From Croceicoccus sp. (GTDB lineage Bacteria; Pseudomonadota; Alphaproteobacteria; Sphingomonadales; Sphingomonadaceae), in contig NZMY01000002.1 in the NCBI GenBank assembly GCA_002694745.1, positions 124,001 to 188,000 on the forward strand: DNA of 64,000 nt, read 5' to 3'. A program made the position numbers and the translations under genes. Positions 37,369 to 45,581 of this stretch are shown in pieces. Each line of letters starts with the position of its first letter. Within the stretch, counting starts at the first letter, position 1. The notes under the pieces are model-generated. The model did no database searches. It saw only the letters and a program-made list of their open reading frames with translations, and was not told the origin of the DNA.

Positions 37369-38679
37369 ATGATGACCTCCACCGATCTTCTCACCAAGCG
37401 GCGCTTTCTGCCGTTGTTCGTTACCCAGGTGCTGGGGGCGTTCAACGACAATCTGTACAAGAACGCGATGGTGCTGTTCGTCGTCTATGCGGTCTATTCC
37501 AGCGCGGCAGAGGAAGCGATGTTCTCAGCCGTGGCGCAGGGGCTGTTTACCCTGCCCTTCGTGCTGTTCTCGGCGCTTTCGGGACAGCTTGCGGACATGC
37601 GCGACAAGGCGATGATTATCCGCCGGGTGAAGCTTGCGGAAATCGGGATCATGCTGGTCGGCGCGGCGGGATTGATGCTGGCGGCGATGGACATTGCGGT
37701 CCACGCGGCGGCGATACCGCTTCTGCTGCTCGCGCTGTTCGCGATGGGGGTCCACTCCACCTTTTTTGGCCCGATCAAATACGCGATCCTGCCGCAACAT
37801 CTTGAAAAGAACGAGGTGCTGGCGGGCACGGGCCTGGTCGAGGCGGGGACCTATATGGCGATCCTTGCCGGTACGATTCTCGCGGGCTGGATTTCGGTCG
37901 AGATTGCCGCGGGAATGGTGATCGGCCTTGCGCTGCTCGGCTGGTTCGCAGGCAAGCAGGTTCCCAGCGCGCCGGCGCAGGGCGTGGTGGAACCCATCGA
38001 CTACAATGTCTGGCGCTCCTCGATCAATGTGGTGAAGGGTTCGATGCAGGATGCGCGCGTGTTCTATGCCATCCTCGCGATCAGCTTTTTCTGGACGATC
38101 GGCGCGGTGCTTTTCATCGAGTTTCCCCCGCTCGCCAAGAATGTGCTGACCGCCAGCAAGGAAGTCGCCAGCCTGTTCCTCGTCGTCTTTTCGATCGGGG
38201 TGGCGATCGGCTCGGTCTCGATCAACCTGCTGCTGAAGGGCGAGGTGTCGGCGCGCTATTCGCCCATCTCGGTCATCGTGATGGGGCTGTTCGTACTGGC
38301 GTTCCATTTCGTGTGCCGGATGTGGCAGCCCGAGGCGGAGGGGCTTTATTCGGTGATGGAATTCATCGCACTGCCGCTCGCCGCACCCCTGCTGCTGTGC
38401 CTGATGGGCATCGCGATCGCGGGCGGCATGTTCGTGGTGCCGCTCTACGCGTTTCTCACGACGGTGGTCGACAAGTCGCAGACGGCGCGCACGGTCGCGG
38501 CAAACAATCTGGTCAACAGTTTCGCGATGGTGGGCGGATCGGCGCTGGCCATGGGGCTCAGCGCGATTGGCGTATCGATCGTAGACCAGTTGCTGCTGGC
38601 CGCGGCGATGAGCGTGATTTCGGCCTGCCTGGGATTTATCCTGTACCGCGCCGAATGCCGTCTTGCCCCCGCTGCCTGA
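37369..38679 (+). CDS. MFS transporter, LplT-like
   Basis: 436 residues from ATG 37369 (or the adjacent ATG 37372). Twelve helices; the start FLPLFVTQVLGAFNDNLYKNAMVLF and GVHSTFFGPIKYAILPQHL are diagnostic for the lysophospholipid transporter branch. LplT flips lyso-phospholipids inward for re-acylation. Here no acyltransferase/acyl-ACP synthetase is fused or adjacent. Its TGA stop lies in the first unit of a 15-bp tandem repeat shared with the convergent small gene. Confidence 0.88.
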   Translation: MMTSTDLLTKRRFLPLFVTQVLGAFNDNLYKNAMVLFVVYAVYSSAAEEAMFSAVAQGLFTLPFVLFSALSGQLADMRDKAMIIRRVKLAEIGIMLVGAAGLMLAAMDIAVHAAAIPLLLLALFAMGVHSTFFGPIKYAILPQHLEKNEVLAGTGLVEAGTYMAILAGTILAGWISVEIAAGMVIGLALLGWFAGKQVPSAPAQGVVEPIDYNVWRSSINVVKGSMQDARVFYAILAISFFWTIGAVLFIEFPPLAKNVLTASKEVASLFLVVFSIGVAIGSVSINLLLKGEVSARYSPISVIVMGLFVLAFHFVCRMWQPEAEGLYSVMEFIALPLAAPLLLCLMGIAIAGGMFVVPLYAFLTTVVDKSQTARTVAANNLVNSFAMVGGSALAMGLSAIGVSIVDQLLLAAAMSVISACLGFILYRAECRLAPAA

Positions 38680-38729
38680 TCAGGTGCTGGCTGATCAGGT
38701 ACTGGCTGATCAGGTACTGGCTGATCAGG
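38676..38729. repeat. 15-bp tandem repeat joining two convergent genes
   Basis: 3.6 copies of CTGATCAGGTACTGG (first copy has one change, A to G). Each unit holds the palindrome CTGATCAG. The TGA in unit one ends the LplT-like gene, and the TGA on the other strand in unit four ends the 79-residue ORF. Neighbouring palindromes can pair into hairpins, so it may also end transcription both ways. Confidence 0.9.
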
Positions 38730-38964
38730 CGATGAAGCCGACGACTGCCATGAAGCAGGCACAATAGGCCATCAGGAATTCCTTGGCGTCGCGCGTGGTG
38801 AGGCCCCAGAACAGCGCTTCGGGTTCGTCCTGCGCGACCTGCTGCATCAGCGGGTTTATCCGCCGCCCGAACCATCCCTTTACCGCAGCGCGGCGGCGGG
38901 CCACCGGCTGGATAACGGCAAAGCGGATCGGAACGCGCATGGCTGGAGTGGCGGCGTAGATCAT
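38725..38964 (-). CDS. Small protein with C-terminal membrane helix (hypothetical)
   Basis: 79 residues from ATG 38964, with AGGAAAG upstream; the longer frame to 39090 has no better start. A basic N-terminal half (RRRAAVKGWFGRRINPLMQQV) and one C-terminal hydrophobic helix (AKEFLMAYCACFMAVVGFIA) are visible. The helix ends at the terminus, as in a tail-anchored protein. TTAACC-type motifs at 39068 and 39149 upstream resemble CtrA half-sites. I do not recognise the family. Confidence 0.6.
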   Translation of the reverse strand: MIYAATPAMRVPIRFAVIQPVARRRAAVKGWFGRRINPLMQQVAQDEPEALFWGLTTRDAKEFLMAYCACFMAVVGFIA

Positions 38965-39198
38965 CGACGTGCTTTCCTCGCTTGGCCAACGGGGTTCCTG
39001 ACCGGCCCGTTGCTGACCGTCCCCACGGGCTTCCGCCACCGAAACGAGCGATCGCGGTAACGGTTTCTTAACCAAGCTTGTAAACACCACGAACGAAAGC
39101 GCGACGCCGCACCCGCTCCGTTACGGGACAGGTGTCAGAGGGCCGTCGTTAACCATCGTATCGAAAGTCGGGCCGCAAGCCGCGTCTTCTTGCGCGCC

Positions 39199-39630
39199 TC
39201 AACCTTCCTGCTTCGCATTCGCCTTCGACATCGCCAGAATTTTTTTCCACTCGTCGGGCAGGACTTCGCTGACCGACAGGCGCATCAGCTTGACCAGTTC
39301 CATTTCCGACAGCGATTCCTCTGCCTTGACCTGCTTTAGCGTGACCGGGGCGGGCAGTTTCTCGACCGGCTTGACCTTCACGGCGGCCCATTTGCCGGTT
39401 TCATCGGTGGGATCGGCGATGCCTGCCTCGCTGATCTCGCAGATCCCCACGATCTCCAGCCCGATATTGGAATGATAGAAGAACGCCTTCTCGCCCTTTT
39501 TCATCGCGGCGAGGTTGTTCTTGGCGCGGTGGTTGCGGACCCCGTCCCAGGTCCCCTCGCCTTCCGACACGAGGTCATCCCACGAATAGACATCGGGTTC
39601 CGATTTCATCAGCCAGAACCGTTTACCCAT
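39199..39630 (-). CDS. EVE domain protein
   Basis: 143 residues from ATG 39630 (MGKRFWLMKSEPDVYSWDDL). The EVE/PUA-like fold is clear from FWLMKSEP, TWDGVRNHRAKNNLAAMKKGEKAFFYHS and VGICEISEAGIADPTD. The family (thymocyte nuclear protein 1-like) is thought to read modified nucleic-acid bases. It appears as a lone gene; no restriction or modification genes are nearby. Confidence 0.93.
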   Translation of the reverse strand: MGKRFWLMKSEPDVYSWDDLVSEGEGTWDGVRNHRAKNNLAAMKKGEKAFFYHSNIGLEIVGICEISEAGIADPTDETGKWAAVKVKPVEKLPAPVTLKQVKAEESLSEMELVKLMRLSVSEVLPDEWKKILAMSKANAKQEG

Positions 39631-40079
39631 GCCGTCGTGCTCCTTCATCCATTGACGCGCATCTTCGCCGCCCGTTCGCCGCGGCCAAAGCTGCCGGCGC
39701 TTCCCATAGAGAGAGGAACCGGCAGGGTGCAAGTACGCGCAAACGGATGTGCCAGCCGCCGCCGGACCAAGGATCGCATCCGGCAACAAAATCTTACAAG
39801 CATGCCGCAGATCCGAAACATCACCGGTGATAGACCGAATTCAGATCGAGAGACGGCGATCCGGTGACCGTAACCAGCGGCACGAACGGTCGGTCTCCGA
39901 TCGCTTCCTGTCTCGGTGGCAGGGCGGCCGACCGATCCCCCGCCCTGTCATCGACTAGGCCGCCGGAGTTCCTCCTCCACCCCGTGTCTCCGGCGGCCGC
40001 CCCCCCGGTGCCAAGATCGCCTTCTCGCCGGGCTCGTGATGGCTCTGGAAGGGAACGCCCCAACTTGAAGACTGACAGC
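39631..40079. other. 449-bp region without a recognisable gene
   Basis: Lies between the divergent EVE and response-regulator genes. Open frames here have no ribosome site or family resemblance. One hairpin is visible: CCGCCGGAG at 39961-39969 pairs with 39989-39997 across 19 nt. Promoters for both flanking genes are expected here, but I see no clear consensus. Confidence 0.5.
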
Positions 40080-40871
40080 ATGACGACTAGTCTTTCCGGC
40101 ACACCAACAACATGGCTGCAGCCGTGCAGTCCCGCGCCGGATCCTGACCTACTGATGGCAAGCCAGACTATCCTCGTCGTCGAAGACGATCCGCAGCTTC
40201 GCGTTCTGATCGCGCGCGCGCTGAAAGAACATGGCTATGACGTGCGGACCGCGTCGACCGGGGCGGAAATGCAGGTCCAGCTCGATGATGGAGAGCCCGC
40301 GCTTATCGTGCTCGACATCATGCTTCCCGGTACCAACGGGATCGAACTCCTCCGCCGCCTTCGCGCCACCAGCGACATTCCCGTCATTTTCGTCAGCGCG
40401 CGCGGCGGCGAGGCGGACCGGGTCGTCGGGCTGGAACTGGGCGCGGACGATTATCTGGCCAAGCCCTTCGGCACGCGCGAATTGCTTGCGCGGATCACCG
40501 CGGTGCTGCGCCGTCATTCCAATGGTGCGGGCACGTCCAGCCAGCGCCAGCGCCAGGACGAAGTCGTGTTCGACGGCTGGACCCTCTCGCTGTCGCGCCG
40601 CGAATTGCGGTCGCCGACCAAGGCTTTGGTCGAGCTGACCACAGCCGAATTCGACCTGCTGAGCGCTTTCGTCCAGTCCCCCCAAAGGGTCATCAGCCGC
40701 GAGCGCCTGATCGAACTGTCGCGCACGCGCATCGGCGATTCCTCCGACCGCAGCGTCGACGTGCTGGTCAGCCGCCTGCGCCGCAAGCTGACGACCGAAG
40801 GAAACGAGGCGCCGATCGCCACAGTCCGCGGCGTCGGATATATGTTCACGGCGGAAGTCTCGCCCGCGTGA
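40080..40871 (+). CDS. OmpR-family response regulator
   Basis: 263 residues from ATG 40080 (MTTSLSGTPTTWL) or 238 from ATG 40155 (MASQTILVVEDD), which starts exactly at the receiver domain. Receiver: acidic pair EDD, phospho-Asp in VLDIMLPGTNG, Lys in DDYLAKPFG. C-terminal winged helix: LTTAEFDLLSAFVQSPQRVISRERL and RSVDVLVSRLRRKL...IATVRGVGYMF. Its TGA overlaps the GTG start of the sensor kinase, so the pair is coupled. The signal is unknown. Confidence 0.94.
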   Translation: MTTSLSGTPTTWLQPCSPAPDPDLLMASQTILVVEDDPQLRVLIARALKEHGYDVRTASTGAEMQVQLDDGEPALIVLDIMLPGTNGIELLRRLRATSDIPVIFVSARGGEADRVVGLELGADDYLAKPFGTRELLARITAVLRRHSNGAGTSSQRQRQDEVVFDGWTLSLSRRELRSPTKALVELTTAEFDLLSAFVQSPQRVISRERLIELSRTRIGDSSDRSVDVLVSRLRRKLTTEGNEAPIATVRGVGYMFTAEVSPA

Positions 40872-42196
40872 AATGGCCTGGCCGCGAGAATGCAGGCTTT
40901 TTCAGGACCGGTCTGCTGGGCCGGCTGCTGGGCATCCTCCTGCTTGTCGTAGCCCTCGAATTCGCGCTCAACGCCTTTGTGTTCGAGCGTGCGAACGAGT
41001 TTTCGCTTCAGGAAGAGGACGCCGCCAGCATCTCCGACCGGCTGGTCGTGGCCTATCGGCTGATCGACCATGCACCGGTCGAAACGCGGCAGTCGGTCGC
41101 GCAGGAACTTTCGACCAATCATTTCCGCATCCGCTGGTCGCGGGAAACGGCGCGCCGCGCCGCTAGCCTCGAACTTGACACCTTGCGCAGCCAGATCGTC
41201 GCGCAGGAAGAGGAACTGGGGCGCGCGGGCCTTCGCCTTCATCTCGAACCGCTGAGCGGCGGCGGCAATGTCGCGGGCAGCATGATCCTGTCGGACCGGA
41301 CCGTCATGCGCTTTTCTGCCGAGGTGCACGAGACGTTCAAGCTGAACGCGCAGCGCGTGGTCATGCTGCTGCTGCCGACGGCATTGCTGATGCTGGTCGG
41401 CGGGCTGCTGGTCGGCGCCGCGCTTCGCCCCTTGCGCAAGCTGGTCGCCGCATCCCGCAAGGTGGGCGAACTGGAGGACCCCGAGCCCGTGCCGCTGGCC
41501 GGACCGCAGGAGGCGCGCGACCTTATCAATGCCTTCAACGAGATGCAGGACCGCATCCACCAGCTGATCAGCAATCGCCAGCTCACCATCTCGGCGATTG
41601 CCCACGATCTCAGGACTCCGCTTGCGCGCCTGCAGATGCGGCTGGACCAGCAGCGCCCGGATCGCGATTCCATGGCCGCCGACGTGGCGGAGATGCGCAT
41701 GCTGCTCCAGTCGCTGCAGACCTTCAACGAAGGGCACGACCACCGCGGCCCTGTGGAGCGTATCGACATTGCTGCAACCGCACAGACATTGGTCGACGAC
41801 GCCTGCGACCGCGGCCTCGACGCGGATTACGATGGGCCGGGCCATCTTGAAATGCAGGGGCGCGCGCTGGCCTTGCGCAGGGTGATGTCGAACCTGATCG
41901 AGAACGCGCTGCATTATGCGGGCAATGTCCATGTCCGGCTTGCGCAAGAGGGCAAGGAGGTCATCGTCATGGTCATGGACGACGGGCCGGGAATCGCGGA
42001 ATCCCAGATAGATGAGGTCCTTAAACCCTTCGTTCGACTCGATCACGCGCGCGCGCGCAACACGCCGGGCATGGGTCTCGGCCTCGCGATCGTGAACCGC
42101 ATCGTGCGGGCGCAGGGCGGCAGCTTCTCAATCGCCAATCGTACTTCGGGGGGGCTTTGCGCGACGATCCGCCTTCCCCTCGACGGCCCCGAATAA
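40868..42196 (+). CDS. EnvZ-type sensor histidine kinase
   Basis: 442 residues from GTG 40868 (GTGA overlap with the regulator). Helices at about 12-36 and 158-180 enclose a periplasmic sensor of about 120 residues. HAMP (LRPLRKLVAASRKVGEL) is followed by the H-box ISAIAHDLRTPLARLQMRL, the N-box MSNLIENALHYAG, and the G-boxes MDDGPGI and GMGLGLAIVNRIV. All catalytic motifs are intact. It is followed by the carbonic anhydrase operon, which it might control. Confidence 0.95.
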   Translation: MKWPGRENAGFFRTGLLGRLLGILLLVVALEFALNAFVFERANEFSLQEEDAASISDRLVVAYRLIDHAPVETRQSVAQELSTNHFRIRWSRETARRAASLELDTLRSQIVAQEEELGRAGLRLHLEPLSGGGNVAGSMILSDRTVMRFSAEVHETFKLNAQRVVMLLLPTALLMLVGGLLVGAALRPLRKLVAASRKVGELEDPEPVPLAGPQEARDLINAFNEMQDRIHQLISNRQLTISAIAHDLRTPLARLQMRLDQQRPDRDSMAADVAEMRMLLQSLQTFNEGHDHRGPVERIDIAATAQTLVDDACDRGLDADYDGPGHLEMQGRALALRRVMSNLIENALHYAGNVHVRLAQEGKEVIVMVMDDGPGIAESQIDEVLKPFVRLDHARARNTPGMGLGLAIVNRIVRAQGGSFSIANRTSGGLCATIRLPLDGPE

Positions 42197-42352
42197 CCCG
42201 CCGGCGCAACGCCCCGGCGCAGTTTGCCGCGCAGCAACAAATTCTTACAAACAGGAACGGTTCAGGAAACACACGGGCTCTAGTTCTCTGGCACATCCGC
42301 ACTCTTGCGAGGCAGATCCATTTTCCCGGATGCAGTCAGAAGGACTTTCCCG

Positions 42353-43036
42353 ATGAACGAACTTATCGGTCGCGTTTTCAATTTCGAAAAGACCATCTTC
42401 CCGAACAGCAGCGAGCTTTACGGCACGCTGGCCCGCGACGGGCAGAGCCCGAAGGCGCTGATGATTTCATGCGCCGATTCGCGCATCGTGCCCGAGGAAA
42501 TCATGCAGGCCCGCCCCGGCGACCTGTTTGTCTGCCGTAACGCCGGCAATATCGTCCCGCCCTACGCCTCGATGCTGGGCGGTGTCTCGGCCACCGTCGA
42601 ATATGCTGTCGCTGCCCTTGGCGTGCGCGACATCATCGTGTGCGGTCATACCGACTGCGGCGCAATGAAGGCGCTCGCTTATCCCGACGGGCTTGAAGCC
42701 ATGCCAAACGTGGCCGCGTGGCTGAAGCACGGCGGCGCTGCCCAGACGGTCGTCAACAGCTGTCAGGGTCACCTCCAAGGTGAAGACCGCATCCGTGCGA
42801 TGATTAACGAGAACGTGATTGCCCAGCTTGCGAACCTGCGCACCCATCCTTCGGTCGCGCGCGCAATGGCCGCTGGCGAGATGAGCCTGCACGGCTGGGT
42901 CGTGGACATTCACGAAGGCCAGGTTCTCGGCCTCGATGGACACACCGGCCAGTTCGTGCCCCTGCGCGACAATCAGCCCCTGCCAGTCGCCGTTCCGGCT
43001 CAGGCACGCTATAGCCTTGCGGAGGCCGCCGAATGA
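42353..43036 (+). CDS. Beta-class carbonic anhydrase
   Basis: 227 residues from ATG 42353 (MNELIGRVFNFEKTIFP), which has AAGGA upstream. Zinc ligands and the catalytic dyad are present: Cys in MISCADSRI, then CGHTDCGAMKAL supplying His and Cys. It interconverts CO2 and bicarbonate in the cytosol. The stop overlaps the SulP transporter start by 4 bp, making a bicarbonate supply unit. Confidence 0.95.
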   Translation: MNELIGRVFNFEKTIFPNSSELYGTLARDGQSPKALMISCADSRIVPEEIMQARPGDLFVCRNAGNIVPPYASMLGGVSATVEYAVAALGVRDIIVCGHTDCGAMKALAYPDGLEAMPNVAAWLKHGGAAQTVVNSCQGHLQGEDRIRAMINENVIAQLANLRTHPSVARAMAAGEMSLHGWVVDIHEGQVLGLDGHTGQFVPLRDNQPLPVAVPAQARYSLAEAAE

Positions 43037-44568
43037 CCACAGCAGCCGCAACCCCTGCGGCGATGGAAGAAAAGACCGGGATGTTCGCCCATTTCGGGCG
43101 TGACTTCACGGCTTCCATCGTCGTCTTTCTCGTCGCCATGCCGTTGTGCATGGGTATCGCAATCGCTTCGGGCGTTCCGGCCGAAAAGGGCCTGATCACT
43201 GGCATCATCGGCGGCATTGTGGTCGGCATGTTCGCCGGCTCGCCGCTGCAGGTCAGCGGTCCGGCCGCGGGCCTTGCCGTCATCGTGTTCGACTTCGTCG
43301 CGAACAACGGCCTCACCGCGCTTGGCCCCATGCTCGTTCTTGCGGGCGTGATCCAGTTCATTGCCGGCTATATGAAGCTTGGCGCGTTTTTCCGGTCCAT
43401 CAGCCCTGCCGTGGTGCACGGCATGCTGGCCGGCATCGGCGCGCTGATCGTCATCAGCCAGTTCCACATCCTGTTCGATGCCAGCCCGCTTTCGAACGGT
43501 GTCGCGAACTTGGCGGCCATGCCTGCTCGCCTTCTTGGCCTGTCGCCGTTCAACCTTCAGCAGGCCGAGATGGCGCTCGGCATCGGTCTTCTGACCATCG
43601 GCATCATGGTGGGCTGGGAAAAGTTCAAGCCCGCCAAGATGGGCCTGCTTCCCGGCGCATTGCTGGGCGTCGTCGGCGCGACCTTGGTCGCCATGGCTCT
43701 GGGTCTCGACATCACGCGCGTCAATGTGCCCGATTCGATCGTAGGCGCGGTCGCGACGCCGGGCGACGGCTTTCTTGCGATGCTGCTCAGCCCGACGATC
43801 ATCATCGCGGCCATAGCCGTGGCTTTCATCGCCAGCGCGGAAACGCTGCTGTCGGCGGCTGCGGTCGACCGGATGCATGACGGTGTGCGCACCAATTACG
43901 ACAAGGAATTGAGCGCGCAGGGCGTCGGCAACTTCCTGTGCGGCCTTGCCGGTGCACTGCCGATGACGGGTGTGATCGTGCGTTCGTCGGCCAATGTGCA
44001 GGCAGGCGCCAAGACCCGCCTGTCGACCATCATCCACGGTATCTGGATCCTTGGCTTCGTGTCGCTGCTGCCGTTCGTGCTCAGCGAGATTCCGATGGCG
44101 GCTCTGGGCGGCGTGCTGGTGGTGACCGGCTGGAAGCTGGTGAGCCTCAAGCATGTGCGCCACCTCTATTCCAGCTATGGCGCGCTTCCGGCGGTCATCT
44201 GGACGGCGACCTTCGTGCTGGTCGTCACGGTCGACCTGCTGACCGGCGTGCTGGTCGGTCTTGCCCTGACGCTGCTGGAACTGATCCCGCATCGCCGTTC
44301 GCTCAAGCTGAAGGTCGAGGAAAACGACGAGGGCGAAGAGCGTGACGTACACCTGTCGGGCAGCGCGACTTTCATCAGCCTGACGGGCCTGACCCGCCGG
44401 CTGGAGAGCATCCCGGGGGACCGTCCGGTTCGCGTCAACCTGAACCACGTTCAAGGCTTCGACCACACCTCGGCGGAGCAATTCAAGGAATGGGTCAGCC
44501 GGCGCCGCAAGATGGGGCACCGGGTCGAACTGACCGGACCCAACCACCTTGTGGACCGTTTTTCCTGA
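43033..44568 (+). CDS. SulP-family anion (probably bicarbonate) transporter
   Basis: 511 residues, 10-14 helices: FTASIVVFLVAMPLCMGIAIASG, SPLQVSGPAAGLAVIVFDF, ISPAVVHGMLAGIGALI, AETLLSAAAVDRM. The C-terminal part after residue 430 is STAS-like (VRVNLNHVQGFDHTSAEQFKEW) but degenerate. SulP members coupled to beta carbonic anhydrases are usually bicarbonate rather than sulfate carriers. The operon ends at a strong terminator. Confidence 0.93.
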   Translation: MTTAAATPAAMEEKTGMFAHFGRDFTASIVVFLVAMPLCMGIAIASGVPAEKGLITGIIGGIVVGMFAGSPLQVSGPAAGLAVIVFDFVANNGLTALGPMLVLAGVIQFIAGYMKLGAFFRSISPAVVHGMLAGIGALIVISQFHILFDASPLSNGVANLAAMPARLLGLSPFNLQQAEMALGIGLLTIGIMVGWEKFKPAKMGLLPGALLGVVGATLVAMALGLDITRVNVPDSIVGAVATPGDGFLAMLLSPTIIIAAIAVAFIASAETLLSAAAVDRMHDGVRTNYDKELSAQGVGNFLCGLAGALPMTGVIVRSSANVQAGAKTRLSTIIHGIWILGFVSLLPFVLSEIPMAALGGVLVVTGWKLVSLKHVRHLYSSYGALPAVIWTATFVLVVTVDLLTGVLVGLALTLLELIPHRRSLKLKVEENDEGEERDVHLSGSATFISLTGLTRRLESIPGDRPVRVNLNHVQGFDHTSAEQFKEWVSRRRKMGHRVELTGPNHLVDRFS

Positions 44569-44588
44569 CATAACGGTCCATACCTGCA

Positions 44589-44624
44589 GGACCGGGCGCT
44601 CCCCTCAGCGCCCGGTCCTTTTTT
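44589..44624 (+). terminator. Terminator of the carbonic anhydrase-SulP operon
   Basis: GGACCGGGCGCT pairs perfectly with AGCGCCCGGTCC across a 6-nt loop, followed by six T. Confidence 0.95.
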
Positions 44625-44691
44625 ATTGGGCTGCTGCTGGCGGACCTGACAATTGCGACGCGAACAGGCGTTGCCTCTACCGCGCGCGCAT

Positions 44692-44716
44692 AAAAAAGCC
44701 GGGTCCAGTGCCCGGC
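44692..44716 (-). terminator. Terminator of tRNA-Ala
   Basis: On the minus strand GCCGGG-loop of 7-CCCGGC followed by TTTTTT, 29 bases past the tRNA 3' end. Confidence 0.9.
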
Positions 44717-44745
44717 GTCTCATCTCAATAGCTGATACAGTGCGA

Positions 44746-44821
<76 letters not shown>

Positions 44822-44973
44822 AATCTTCATCGCATTACCAAAAGGACGCTGCGCCCGGTTTCCCGCTGGCCTGTCCTCTGGCGGGGCACCCTGGGAGGGG
44901 CCCTGCTCTCCGCCCCTTGCAGCCCGGTTCGTAACGGGGCGTCCGGTGCGGAGAGCGGCTCTCTAGGCAGTGA

Positions 44974-45010
44974 TTCCGCCGGTTGCAAGAGCAAAATTCA
45001 ACCGGCGGAA
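44974..45010 (-). terminator. Hairpin after the FYDLN-acid gene
   Basis: A perfect 12-bp inverted repeat (TTCCGCCGGTTG) with a 13-nt loop starts 16 bases after the stop codon. It lacks a long U-tract on the minus strand, so termination strength is uncertain. Confidence 0.7.
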
Positions 45011-45026
45011 AAACAGCTTCGGACGA

Positions 45027-45347
45027 TCAGTTGTCGTCGTCGTCGTCGTCGCTGGCCTTGGCCACGCCAAGGTCGTCGTCGCCGCCGAGATCGACGTCGT
45101 TGTCCGGCGAATCCTCGTCGTCGTCAACGTCGATGTCCAGATCGTCGTCGCCCAGATCCTCGTCATTCTCGGGCTTCTGGGTCTTCTCTTCCTCGTAGGG
45201 AATCGGCTGCTTGGACTTCAGCACCGGCTCGGGCGTCCATTCGTTACCGCATTCGATGCAGGTAACCGGATCGTCCTTGCCGAGATCGTAGAAGCGGGTG
45301 CCGCATTTCGGGCAGCTGTGCTTGGCACCCCATTCGGGCTTGACCAT
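45027..45347 (-). CDS. TIGR02300 FYDLN-acid domain protein
   Basis: 106 residues from ATG 45347 (MVKPEWGAKHSCPKCG). A zinc-ribbon-like pair CPKC...CIEC surrounds RFYDLGKDDPVTC, the conserved core of this alphaproteobacterial family. The tail is almost entirely Asp and Glu (DDDLDIDVDDDEDSPDND). Function is unknown; the acidic tail suggests binding to a basic partner. The frame stays open to 45923 but that is antisense to aroA. Confidence 0.93.
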   Translation of the reverse strand: MVKPEWGAKHSCPKCGTRFYDLGKDDPVTCIECGNEWTPEPVLKSKQPIPYEEEKTQKPENDEDLGDDDLDIDVDDDEDSPDNDVDLGGDDDLGVAKASDDDDDDN

Positions 45348-45581
45348 GAAAACCTCGTGAACTTGGCGCCGGGATGGCGCATGCGCTATTCGTGAAATTC
45401 GGCTGCCGGCGGCGAGAATCGGACAGCTTGGTCCTTCCCGCCCCCGGCACGAGCCGCGCGCCTTGCCATAGGCCTTGCGCGCTGTCAAAAGCCTGCGCCG
45501 ATCCGACCCGTCATTTCCCGGTTGCCGCCGCCCGGCGCTTAGCGACCTCGGCGGCAGAACATCTGGAAAAGGGCCCTTTCG

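Noticed and set aside
38676-38729. Possible CRISPR array
   Set aside because: Units are contiguous 15-mers without spacers, and no cas genes are present.
43009-44571. 520-residue minus-strand open frame
   Set aside because: Antisense to the SulP transporter, His/Arg/Asp-rich and without membrane or domain signal.
44974-45010. Inverted repeat as an integron attC or insertion-sequence end
   Set aside because: Position just after a stop codon and simple perfect stem fit a terminator; no transposase or integron integrase.
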